Source: Chromera velia (lineage: Eukaryota > Sar > Chromeraceae). From it: a DNA stretch of 64,000 bases. Below the pieces are notes generated by a model, which made no database searches, was not told the DNA's origin, and saw only the letters and a program-made list of their open reading frames with translations. Location of the stretch: positions 8,937 through 72,936 of the forward strand of contig JAHBMJ010001845.1 in the NCBI GenBank assembly GCA_018398765.1, read 5' to 3'. This document shows, one piece after another, positions 1-24,000 of this stretch. The position numbers and the translations under genes were made by a program. Every line of letters starts with the position of its first letter. The stretch's first letter is position 1.

Positions 1-34
1 CCCCCCCCCCCCCCCCCCCCCCCCTCTCTCTCTC

Positions 35-69
<35 letters not shown>

Positions 70-77
70 ATGTGTGT

Positions 78-143
<66 letters not shown>

Positions 144-170
144 GCGAGAGAGAGAGAGAGAGAGAGTATG
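1..170. repeat. poly-C start and compound TC/TG/GA microsatellite
   Basis: The window opens with 24 C residues, followed by alternating TC, TG, TATG, CT, GT and GA tracts. The two N gaps in this window are also bordered by C runs, so the poly-C probably marks another assembly gap edge. The tract lies in the intron just upstream of the exon beginning near position 200. Confidence 0.9.
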
Positions 171-199
171 TCTGCGCTTGTGCGTTCATCTGTCTGCAG

Positions 200-1097
200 A
201 TACCAAGACCTATTCGACAACTATGCCTGGTTTCCCCCCCAGGACCTCCGCAGTCTCTCCACGGAGGCGATCCCTTCTCGTCAGACTCGGGTCTTTGGTC
301 GGATGTATCTCCCCAACTTTCTTCGAATGGTCCTGCCTCCAGACGTCAGGGCACCGCCTGACCTCATGGAGAGGACACCTGCACACTACTGGCCTGCCGG
401 ACAGCACCCGACGCATCAACATTTTGGGTCCCTGCCTGCAAGCCGGGCTGGAAGCAGGGCTGCAAGTTTCGTCTCTCGGCCCACACTGAGTCGGCAGAAT
501 TCTGCCAAGTCGGGTGCGGGAGACTTTGACGTGTCAACTAATACAGCAATGAGCGCAACAGGGATTGCACTGAAAAGGGAGGCCTCTCAGCCAAAGACAG
601 TTACTTCGAGTGCTCTCACGATGTCCCATACCATTGCTGGAGATTCGGCACAACCCGCACAGGGTCCTCCGGGGTCTGGCCCAGAGGACGTCAGATCAAG
701 TGCGGGAAAACAGTCGATTGCAAAGGGATCAAATGGTAAGTCCTCGAGTGACCGGGGGGGGAAGGGGAAAGGAGGGAGGTCTCCAGCTCCTTCTGAGACA
801 GGACGCCAAAGCACACAGAATGGGGGACAGCCACAAGCGTTGGGATCACAAGCACACCCGGCGCCTCCACAAAGCGCTGCAAAGAAAGAGAAAAAAGACA
901 CAAAGAAAGCCCGTTCAACATCCAACTTGGACGAATGGGCAACTTTCCCAGGAATGAAGGACCAGAAAGCCCCAGATCCGAACAATCTAGCCGAATTGCA
1001 AGGAGAAAAGCCGATGAAATTTTTTGATTCGCGGCCGTATTACAAACCTGTCGAACGGCAATTTCCTGCATCGCATGATGCAAATGAAAAACGGTAA
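200..1097 (+). CDS. 3'-terminal exon of an unidentified protein
   Basis: An open frame of about 299 codons follows a TCTGCAG acceptor ending at 199 and closes at a TAA at 1095-1097. The first 80 residues look folded (aromatic, Leu/Pro-rich, for example NYAWFPPQDL and YLPNFLRMVLPP). The remainder is disordered: Ser/Gly/Gln-rich, then a Lys-rich block (KKEKKDTKKAR), then a more conserved-looking end containing WATFPGMKDQ and KFFDSRPYYKPVERQFP. I do not recognise the family. Upstream exons lie outside the window. The frame also runs through the preceding microsatellite, but that part is intron by its composition and the acceptor. Confidence 0.6.
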
Positions 1098-8955
<7,858 letters not shown>

Positions 8956-9770
8956 TCACAAGTTTGACGAAAAATCAGGTGTGCGGTCTTTCTGTTGCTT
9001 TCTCAGAGCAACTTTGCTGAGGGCTTAGTACTCAGGCAACAGACCACAGACAATTTCGTTGTGCGTGTGAAGCCAGACTACTAAGAACCTTGCACCTCGC
9101 GATCGCCGATCGGGAGCAGAGGCCGACCGTGAAGGAGGTCGATCGAGAATGAAGCATTCACTGTGAGAAAGATCATGGCGGCAATGATGGCCCCGGAGGG
9201 CGGAGCTGAAGGAGCCGTTTCGCACGGAGCTAGCTAGCAGCGGGAGCACTTAATCCGCGTGACCGGCTAAAAATGCTTGGGGATAGCAAATTTGGTTAAA
9301 TTTAAAGTTAACAAGATCAAAAACTTTAGGGATCTTTTTGCGTAAGTTTTAATAGCTAGAACAGAGCTAGACGATTCCTCTATTCCAAGAATCGGACCGA
9401 GATTCATTCCGAGTCCTTAGAAGGGCTCCTATCAATCCTTCTATCATAGAAGGCGATGGATGACAGACAGACGCACTTGACTGACGACGTACATTCTTCC
9501 TGCCTAACAGAAATAGTTCTTCTAAGTTCTCCTTAGGTGTCAATTGACAGTTACAGTCTTCTTCAGTCTTGTCTTTTAGGTTAAAGTCTGTAAAAAGGAA
9601 ATTCATCTTCAATCTATTTCAACTCATACTAAGTACGCATCTGCGATAATGTCACGAGCTAGTTATGACACTCAATAGGATAAGCTAGATAACGGCGGAA
9701 AGACCCTGTCCTAAACTGATTAACTCCAGAAGGTTTAGAAGGTTTCAAGATAGGGGTCTAGAATTGCTAT

Positions 9771-10260
9771 CACAACACCCTATGAAGGGGTGTTGTCGGC
9801 TTTGCGTGTATATAGTGCCTCGGGGGGGGGGTGTCGGCCTCCGGCCGATGGCTATATATAACGCCCCTGCAGGGACGTAGCAGGTTGTAAGGGGCGGTAG
9901 GGGGGCATTAGGAGAGCGCTTTCTAGGGCGATGCACGAGCGTTCAAAAGCCGTTTCATTCAGACATGTATGCCGACAAGGACCTTCTTCCATCTTCTTCA
10001 ACAACAGACAAAAATGAATGAATCATGTTTGATTTTGATCTAACAACCAGATTTTAATATATTAAAGGGCGTTAAAGGGTGTAGCATCGTAGGTTGATAC
10101 ATATATTCGTGAATTTAGCTCAATTTGTTGTCAATGAAGGATAATGAAAGGGTGTGGCCTATCTAAGACCTTATACATACAACACAGCACCCTATATTAG
10201 GGGTGTTGCCCCTAGGGCAAAACGCCTTTATATATAACGCCCTTAAGGTGTAACCTCTCA
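9771..10260. repeat. two copies of a short hairpin element
   Basis: Copies at 9771-9870 and about 10180-10260 each have a hairpin with CACCC/GGGTG arms around an A/T-rich loop (ACACCCTATGAAGGGGTGTT in the first), followed 50-70 bases later by TATATATAACGCCC. The shared order of hairpin then TATATATAACGCC indicates a small repeat family rather than chance. Confidence 0.55.
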
Positions 10261-10295
10261 ACACATCTCTATACACTACGCTACCCCCCCCCCCC

Positions 10296-10331
10296 NNNNN
10301 NNNNNNNNNNNNNNNNNNNNNNNNNNNNNNN
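10296..10331. other. assembly gap, 36 N, C-bordered
   Basis: A run of N with C homopolymers on both sides. It resembles the gap at 36913-37042 and the poly-C at the window start. Confidence 0.98.
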
Positions 10332-11498
10332 CCCCCCATATCTAGACCCCTATGTTTCAAGTAAAGATCGTCAAGATACCTCAAGATTCTCCAGTCAATC
10401 TCATCCAATCTAATTCCCTCTAATCCAATCTCTCTCCAGAACAGTCGTTTTCATCCCCGTACTTAATTGACAGAGAATTAAACGTGACATGCAAACAGAC
10501 TGAATTCATGAGACAGGACAAACTCAAGCTACAGAACAGCAGCTATAAGACAACATCTATATCCCAGAGTCAATCAATCTGCAAGGCTTTCGAACTCTAG
10601 TCACAGCGCACGAGGACCAAGAACCCAGCACTCAAACACCTACAGAAAGGCCCGCGTCGCATCGGTGCGTATGGAATGCCTGAGCCCATGCTGGCGTCGC
10701 TATTCGAACCCGAGTCGTCCTGGCGCTGCCAGGCAGTCTAGGATAATAAATAACTTGAATATCAAGGTATAGTTCATGTCTGCGACATAAACATATATAA
10801 ACAATCAAAACATAGTCCACGTCTCCATCTATCTCCATCAAGTCGGTCCCTAGGTCGGTCCGCCCCCCCCGTGCCAGCAACTCCCACCATCAAGTGCAGT
10901 ATCCTGTAGTATCAGGGAAGTCAGTTTTGAAAAAAAATTTCTGCAGCTATCAATTTTAAAATTAGTATCAAAGAATAAATATGTATGCATGTATACATGC
11001 ATTTAATTATGTAAATCAGCAACTAGATTAGTAGGATCTAGAGTAGGATTACACTTGGACTTTAAGAGTTACCTAGATAGCACAGTAACTTTAGGGTCCA
11101 TGACCCCCTAAAGTTACTATACTTTAGTAACTTTCACAGATGCCCTAAAGTTACCGTAACATAGTGAGGCGAGCCACGGGACCGGCCAATCCCGGGGTGA
11201 GCCGAACTAACGCGCACCACCGCCGCACGGAACGCCCGCAGCTCAGAGACCAACACACGCACGCAAGCTCATGGAGGCGCCGCCATGCCAGTCTGTATTA
11301 GAAGAGAATTAAATAAAATAGAAATAAAGTGGAATTAATTCAGTCAGCTGCGTATAGCCTGGATTGAGTAAACAACAGTTGCTTGCAAAGCTTCTAGAAG
11401 CAGCTTGGAAGTGAACCTTGAACTGACAGACTTTCCATAGTAGAGATCTAACCTAACTAAGTGCGCTTACTTAGGAAAAGAGGAGTTACCTCCTTACG

Positions 11499-11513
11499 TG
11501 GTAGCACAGAGCC
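11499..11513 (+). promoter_or_regulatory. candidate primer-binding site
   Basis: TGGTAGCACAGAGCC resembles the complement of an initiator tRNA-Met 3' end (TGGTAGCAGAG, as used by many LTR retroelements) with one extra base. It lies about 100 bases before the Gag start, the usual place. I could not find a matching LTR pair on either side, so this stays tentative. Confidence 0.35.
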
Positions 11514-11614
11514 TAGTTGATCTCTCCAGGACCTCTGTTGCTCAGTCCAATACTATAACAGTCATCTTCTTTCTTGGCAAGTAAATTCTTTTCTTCTCCC
11601 AAGACTCTCTCTCG

Positions 11615-16606
<4,992 letters not shown>

Positions 16607-18094
16607 ATAGACAGGTAAACTATAGCTAGTGGGAAAGCTATGCTATCATAATGAAACTATAGTGTTTACACAGTGGCACTGTACCACCGTATTTTTAAAA
16701 CTAGAGTGATACTGTTTTAAAATGTTTTCTCTGCTTCAGACATGCAGTAAAATGATTTAAAGCTGCTATCAGTTCAAGATTTAGCCAGAGATTTAGTTAA
16801 AATATTTTTAACACTTTACGAGGCTATAGTAACTACTAATACCGTCACTTTACCTAGCACTTTACGAAGGCCGCCTGGGAGGCGAAGACGGAGGTGATAT
16901 AGAAGTTTTTGTTCGTCTGTCATAATCTCTGTTTTAAATCACTACATCAATGATGATGAGGTGACTTAACCCGCCAGCTATCGTGTCCCAATGGCAAAGG
17001 GCAGTCTGTGAGTATTCATGTCATATTGTAAGCTAGGAGCACGCTATAGCGAATGCTCACCTAAAGCGGCCGAACTTTAGGCCTACTAACTAGCAAAACA
17101 CTACTCCCCAGGATCGAATCCGATCGATCAGTCCAGTCCTATACATGCAGCAATGAGGGCACTGGCCTTTCGGGCATCCCTCTGAAGAAGAAGTGAGAAG
17201 TACCGCCTTACCCGCTCCTCGGCCTGCCCTACCCCCCTACCCCCTCGGGCTTCCTGAGGGTGCTTATAATATCTTGTACGCTGTTTTGTGGTCATTATCA
17301 GTCACTATAAGCTTAAACTCGGTATACACTTTCACCTGCAGACTCAGTGCAGAGAAAGAGATGGGGAGACACTGTCAGGAGGTATAACCGTTCTTAACTT
17401 TGCGGGGACGTGCGGGAATGGCCCCGAAAAGTCTTTAAACATCATCATAATAGCCTAGAAAATAGTAAAATTACGGTAACTTACGTAACTCTAGTAATGC
17501 GACTTTTTCGCAAAAGTTCTTTAGTAACTCTTAAGGTCCAAGTGTAAGTAGGATTAAGATGCATTTTTATATGCAGCATGTTGACGTCAAACTTGACGAT
17601 TCACATATGGTGCCCAGCCATACCAGTGCGTGCAATTCATTCATGCATGCATAATCAATGATTAATCATTCGCAAAATTACTGAATAGGAACTTTTGAAA
17701 ACCACTGGTTCACACAGACATTCGATGCGTGACAGGACGTTGTCACAGTGTCACTCAGAGTGCGAGCACAATTACACCTTTCAGATCAGACTGGAGACAG
17801 CACATCGATGATGCGCTCCTCACGCTGTACGCATTCAGTTTGTACACTTCAGGCATGCAGGGAAGGGACGAACGCATACGCTTCTGAACTCCTCCCCGCC
17901 CCCCATCCATTTTCATTGCCTATCTGCAGAAGGAAGCAGGCGGACCCTTGCACGTGCCCCAAGAGCGAACAAAATAAGGGCCGGCCCCGCCGATCCTTCG
18001 AACCTGACGGACGCCTTCTCCTTCCCCCTCCCTCGTTTTACACATGCAAACGCGCCTTCTTGTTCACTATGCACTGCAGTCCTCTACGCTGTGC
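16607..18094. other. AT-rich spacer downstream of the Ty3 element
   Basis: Contains the right inverted-repeat arms (17471-17547) and otherwise no supported gene. A 116-codon plus frame at 17748-18098 has no domain and overlaps the Rab7 3' end on the other strand. A GGATCGAATCC word near 17113 resembles a tRNA T-loop, but no cloverleaf forms around it. Confidence 0.5.
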
Positions 18095-18358
18095 TTAGCA
18101 GTTCACGCATTGCTGGGATGGCGGCTGAATGGGTTGGGTGTTCAAGGTGACGGTCTCCGGGTAGTACCTGAAGCGAAGCACATTAACAATACATAGGTGC
18201 TTACGTACACCCACAGAGAGGGGAGGAAAAGTGAACAGCTCTCCAGCTCACTGCTCCTCAGCAGTGAAGGGCACAACAAAGAAGTCAAAAGCGAGGGCAG
18301 CCGGAGTCGAAGAGAAGAGCGGGTGTCTTCGCCTGTCTCCCTCTGTGTGTGCACATGC

Positions 18359-18397
<39 letters not shown>

Positions 18398-20290
18398 TTC
18401 GCTGGCTGGCACTTTGCCTGTCGTTTCATCGAGATTCGGTTTTTCTGTCTTCCTCTTCGTCTTCGTGCCCAAACTCTTTGCAGGCTGTATGTGCGTCTGT
18501 GCACGCAGAAGTGTACCATAAATAATGAAGAACAGCCGACTGACGCTTCCTCCTCTGTGTGCTGCATCTTCAACGCTCGTCGCGCAATTTCCTGTTGGAT
18601 ACAGAAAAAGGAGGAGTAGTGGGTTAAAAAGGACAGATAAAAGCGCAGGTCATCCAATGCAGACAGGGAGTCGGAGGTTTGTGCACTCAAATCGAGACGA
18701 AAGTCGTAAATACAAACAGGGCGGCAGAACAGAGGACACCAGACCCTCGGCAGAAGGAGAAAAGGCGAAGAGAACGGGCGACACAGGAAAAGAGCACTAG
18801 TCTGGGATGGTGCGGGAACTTCAGAAACGGCAGAGCAGCCACAAAGTGACGAAAACACAAGGAGCATACGCGCCCATCTCTTTCTCTCACACACGCACCG
18901 CACACAGAGAAACTGACGCGCCAGACGGAAACATTGGCAAGCAGGCACCCATGAGAAAGACAGCTTACGGACGGACGAACGGACAATGAACGCTTCCTCC
19001 ACGCTATCCGCGGTCTTTGCACTGCAGAGAGGGGAGGAGCAAAGGATTGAATTTTGCTTGACCGGGCCCTGAAATCAAATTTGCATTCAGTCAGCCGATC
19101 CATCTATCTCAAGGTCCTCTGGGCAGTTCAGAGGAGAAAGAAAGTGTATCAAGGTCACAGACTCTACAATCAACTTTATTAGTCTATTTCTACCTGGCTC
19201 GCACTTGATCATTTTCTGTGAATCCATCCGTCTTTTGGATCTTCTCCCTGTAGGTTTGTGGCGTGTGTGCTTTTGTCTCAAGTCTTCGTTCGTTTGATGA
19301 AGGATATTCATTTGCAATCAAGCGTCATTAAGATTTTTCGATGCTCAATTTGTCGTTCTGATAATGAACTGATTACCGGGCTTTCCTTCTCGTCTCCGTT
19401 TTGTGTGGTTGGTGCCCACCTTACCTTTCTTCAAAGTGCTGTGCAAGAATAACGACAAAAGTGAAGTGCGACAACTCCTACCTCTGCAGAACAAATCCCA
19501 TCGATACCCACCTTGTTTCAAAGTACGGAATGTCGTTCTTCGACTTGCACCACGCCTGTGCTTTACTCGTCTGCACCCGCCTGTTCTGCTGCTGCGTGGC
19601 CATGTCCAGTTTGTTTCCAAAAACCACAAAAGGAAAGGCATCAGGATCTCTGGGTCCTGCCTGTACGAGGAATTCATCCCTCCAGGAGATCAAACTCTCA
19701 AACGACTTTGCGTTCGTCAAGTCAAACACCAGCGCACACGCATCTGCACCACGATAGAAGGCCACCCCCAGGGACTGGAACCTCTCCTGCCCGGCTGTAT
19801 CCCAAATCTGCAAACAGGAGAAGAGAGGAAGTTCGAAAGGGACAAGAAAGAGAAAGAAAGACTGGGAAAGGGAGTCGAGCCAGCGAGAGACGGACCTCGT
19901 GAGAGACGGCAAGGACACACGTACCTGCATCGTCACTGCCTTGTCGTCGATCACGACCTCTTTCGTCAGGAAGTCAGCTCCGACTGCAGATAAAATGAGA
20001 CAGCCATGCACATGAGGCATTGAGGTAAGTTGGGGGAAGAGAAAAAAGGAAGGGTGCCGTGGTTCGACTTACTCGTGGCTCTGTATTGATTTGTGAAGCG
20101 CTTGTTCACGTACTGGTTCATCAGAGATGTTTTCCCGACCCTGCACGAAGAACAAATGAAACAGCATAGACACACACGGCATACGGTATCATCCCGTGCA
20201 TGCACATGAATCGATAGTCACCTCACGTACTCACCCGCTGTCACCAAGAATGATCACCTTCAACAGAACGCGCTTGTTCCGAGAAGACAT
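18095..20290 (-). CDS. RAB7: Rab7 small GTPase
   Basis: Rab7 controls late endosome and lysosome or vacuole traffic. Seven exons on the minus strand: 20290-20235, 20140-20073, 19983-19925, 19807-19512, 19021-18985, 18591-18545, 18167-18095. All junctions are phase-consistent and give 211 residues, close to the usual 207. Visible motifs: P-loop GDSGVGKTS spanning the first intron; ATIGADF switch I; WDTAGQE switch II; GNKLD; SAK across an intron; and the Rab7-typical [14 protein letters not shown] and [15 protein letters not shown]. The protein ends in CVNC, a CXC-type double geranylgeranylation signal. The 37-base exon is the least certain: its donor is GTCCGT. The gene is divergent from the large disordered-protein gene at 21099. 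Confidence 0.96.
18359..18396. repeat. GT microsatellite in a Rab7 intron
   Basis: About 18 GT units between the last two Rab7 exons. Confidence 0.95.
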
Positions 20291-20692
20291 TTTGTTGAAG
20301 TTGTTTCCGTGCGCTCAGTCTCAAGAATAAAAAAGGAAAATCGATACCAAAACCAAAAACAATCAACACTCTTCGACCCGATTGTACCACACCAGGTTGC
20401 AGTCGTCTATGTGAGGAACGACAGCTCACGGGAGAAGCACGTATAATATATTCTTTGCCCATGTTTGCCCCTCTGCAATCTCTCTTTGTTGTGGCGATCA
20501 TGGCGATCAGACTGTCGTGTCAAGCGTCCAGCTCTCACTAAGAGGGCCCATACAGTCAGAGGGCCCCGGCAATTAAGCTTGAGTGGGCGGCACCTTGAAA
20601 TGCCCCGGCACGATTCTCCTGCATGCACATCCGATACATTCAAGTGCATGCAGATTTTTTTCCCCTTAATTTAATTTTGAATTTAAAAAAAA

Positions 20693-20730
<38 letters not shown>

Positions 20731-21098
20731 TCGACCTCAATACACACATGCAGATGCAGCTGCCAGCATACACTTGTGTTCGTCAATGGGCCTCCTACGA
20801 CTGCTTCTCCTGCTGTCATGAGATGGGGAACTTGAACTTGGCGGCCTTTCCAAGGACTACCTTCCATGAAGCAGCATATCTAGCAATTGCATTTGTCGTC
20901 CTGTTTGTTTTCTGCATGCAGAAAGGGACGGGAAGAACCTAATGGATCTACACTTATACTGATCTGCTTTGCCATCAGCGAGGTCCAAGCCACGTGTGTT
21001 TGATTTACCAACGGCACTTTCTCTTTTATCGATTTAGCTCAATAGATCCGTAAGCAGTTCAAAAGTGACTTGGTCACTCCCGCTGGTCTGATCGATCG
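20291..21098. promoter_or_regulatory. divergent intergenic region, Rab7 / disordered-protein gene
   Basis: About 800 bases separate two oppositely oriented start codons, so both promoters must lie here unless an unseen 5' exon exists. It contains a TA microsatellite at about 20697-20727. I recognise no specific binding site. Confidence 0.45.
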
Positions 21099-24000
21099 AT
21101 GAGTGGGCGCACAGAAGATGCAGGCTTCTGGGGCATGGGGGCGCCTGCCTACTCCAGTAGCAGCTCCCAGGTGCCACCTCTTGACTTTTCCGGAATCCGA
21201 GGAGGCGAAGAAAGGCGAAAATCTCGACAATCCTCGTTACAGCACCAAATGCAGCAGGCCGGGCAAGCCCAACCGCAGCCTGTGCATTGGTTTTCCGCAG
21301 GGCCGCCAGGTATCCATTCACAGGAAAACGAAGTCAACAAGAGCGTGAGGATCTTTCAGGACCCTCACAATGCAGCCCGAGCTCCAAAGAGTAGGGCTGG
21401 GGCCTCTGACGATGGGGGGTCCCGAAAGTCTGCATTGACACGACCAGCGTCTGCAGTCGTGAGTGAGTATGATCATCAGAGGCATTCGAGTGGTCCTGCG
21501 AATGAATTGGGGCGGTCCAACTCCCCCCAAGACATGCAGAGGGGCAATGCGACGGGTCGAACGTCCAACTCTCTGTATGACCTTCCGGATGACTCCCCGC
21601 AGGAGAGGGCAAGGGGAGGAGGACGGGCAGGCAGCGGAACCTTCCAGGCGTCGGCTGCTGCGGGAATGTTGAGGAGCGAAGTCAGTACAGAGCACAGTGT
21701 CAAACTCATTCCTCAATTTTTGAATCACTGCGCAATGCCGGTGTGCGAAAGGCCTTTTTTATTCTTTTGACGGAATTGTGGACGCTGAAAGTGACCGCCA
21801 AACAAGCTAGGGCACTTGAACTCGAAATGATTCCTCGAGGGATCGTCTCCATGATTCTCAGAGGAAGCGCTGTGATTGTTCGACTGAACATGCACGGACA
21901 CAGAGAAGGAGATGGGTGAACAGATACATAAATGCATCGATAGAAAGAAAGGAAGAAAAAGGGAGAGAGAGGGAGCAGCGGCAACTTCACAGACCGGCAT
22001 AGTCGTCCACACACTTGGAGGGGAACACTCAGATATGGAGAGAGTAAGGTAAAGAAGCACAGAAGAGAAGAAAGACGTCAGTTGTTTGCAGCACAGCAAG
22101 TGGATCAGCCTGTGCGTGTTCGTGCAGAACCGGATGGGCTGTCTGTGTCATTTTTCCTTTCTCTGCTCCCTTCTGTGTTTGCAGAGCCCTCCAATATTCA
22201 AGGCCGAGGGTTCAGAGGCAGGAAGTAGAAGGTCTCGTGGTCCCTCTCGAAGAAGCAGAAGCAACTCCAGACAGTCCTCCAACGGGTTTCCTGAGGACAG
22301 ACACCCGTCTACTATCGCCATGACTCACCAGACCGAAATAGAGGCATCGTCGCGGGATGCGAATTGTGCGATGCAGTTAGAGAGCAGACACGGGCAGCCC
22401 CCCGATTCGTCTGCAGATCGAGATTCCATGATGCCCTTAGCGCCTCCCACACAGGCACACACACGTGCAGAGACGCATGCACAGCCTGAGACAGGGCACC
22501 CACAGCAACACCCTCCGGGAGGTGGAACCTTTGGAGAGCGAAAACCTCCCATTCCTTCCTATGGCGCATCAGCAGTCTTTGGAGGGTCTAGACGGCCCAG
22601 CCAGTCGTCAGTTCCTGGACATCAACAGCAGGCCGCTGGGGGTGCGTCAGGGGCGACTTTTGGAGGACCGTTGGGCGGACAACAGGGGCGACCTTTCAAC
22701 CACTGGGGCCCAGTCTCAGCACAGGACCCCATACCCGAGCCCTTCTCTACGGCTCCCCCCCCCTTCACGGGAATGAAACCGATCAGCCAGCAGGAGGCAC
22801 CCACACCTGCACCATTTCCCACGATTGTAAGTCAACTTTGAAGTGATTGTTTTAACGTATCGTTTTCCGCACATTCGATGAGTCCACAATTGCAAGTGAC
22901 TTGAGCGTTTGCTTCCCTGAAGTGTTTGCATTGCGACCATCTTCTAGATCCCACTGCTGTTTCCATTATTCGCCTAGAGAGTTGTGCTTTCACTTTTTAG
23001 CGTGCAGTGTGTATGTATGTATGTGTAAGTGCATACGTCATATTTCAATGCCTGTCTGTCCATGCAGTACGCGTTCCCATCGGGAGACCACCGACAAGCC
23101 CCTCAGGCCAACCAGATGTATGGGGGGCAGGTGGAGGGGGGGAGATCCCGCAGTGCTTCGCAACCTTCCGTAGGGGCAATGTACTACCCGCCTCAGCCGC
23201 AGGGTCCTTCCCACGCTCAACACGTGTATGCCCAATCTCAAATGCCTCCACAGGGACCGCCTTTTTCCGTTCATGGAGACAAGGCGGAAAAGGAGGCGAT
23301 GGAGAGACGGCTGAGAGAGGAAAGAGAGGAAAAGGAAATGCAAGCACAGAGAGAAAAGGAAAAAGAGAGAGAAAGGGAAAGACAACGGGAGAAAGAGGAA
23401 GAGAGAGAGGAAAGAAGAGCAAGGGAACGAGAGAGAGAAAAGCAGATGGAACAACAAAGGAGAGCTTCTGCAGTTCAGGAAAGTGAGGCTCTCACCCGTG
23501 CAGTACAAAATGAAATACAGAGATGCCTTCAACCGGTACTCCAAGCACAGCAGCAACAGCTTCTTTTATTTCAACAACAACAAGAACAAGTTCAAGCATT
23601 TCAGTCTCAAATACAAATGAGAGATCAAAGAGAAAGAGAAGCGGAAGAAAGAGCAGCCAGAGAAAGAGGTAGAGAAAGTGAACGACCTTCTCAGGAAGTT
23701 CAAAGACACGCACAAATGCTTTCTGGGGACAAAACAAAGTCCCGTTCTTCTGCTTCTCAAACATCATCCTCAACTATTCGGAAAGAGAAGGGCCTCAGTC
23801 GGAATTCGTCAGAAAAAGGAAGAGAAAGAGAAGCAGGAGACACAAAAACAAACAGTCCACTTCCCCCTACACCCCAAACCCAGACCGCGTCCCAACAGTC
23901 CCCTACCGCTCTCCCCCTCATGGACGCATCTAACAACCGGGTCGGGTTTCTCGTCTGGGGAGAAAATGGGGTCCGACTTCAACTAGACGACCCCAGTGCA

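Larger units (their letters stand above)
8956..11498. other. intergenic AT-rich spacer with hairpin repeats and a gap
   Basis: No supported gene. A 74-codon minus frame at 9025-9249 lies just upstream of the secreted-protein start and could be 5' UTR. A minus frame at 10632-10880 contains TTCGAA-type words resembling a tRNA box B but no foldable tRNA. The stretch holds two related hairpin elements (9771-10260), an N gap, and the left inverted-repeat arm described below. Confidence 0.5.

Noticed and set aside
10680-10740. tRNA-like words (TGGCAGCGCCAGG and GGTTCGAATAG on the minus strand) suggesting a tRNA or SINE promoter
   Set aside because: The two boxes are only about eight bases apart and no cloverleaf or T-stem pairing forms.
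17100-17140. GGATCGAATCC as a tRNA T-loop
   Set aside because: No acceptor, D or anticodon arm can be drawn around it; the motif is part of a GATC-rich stretch.
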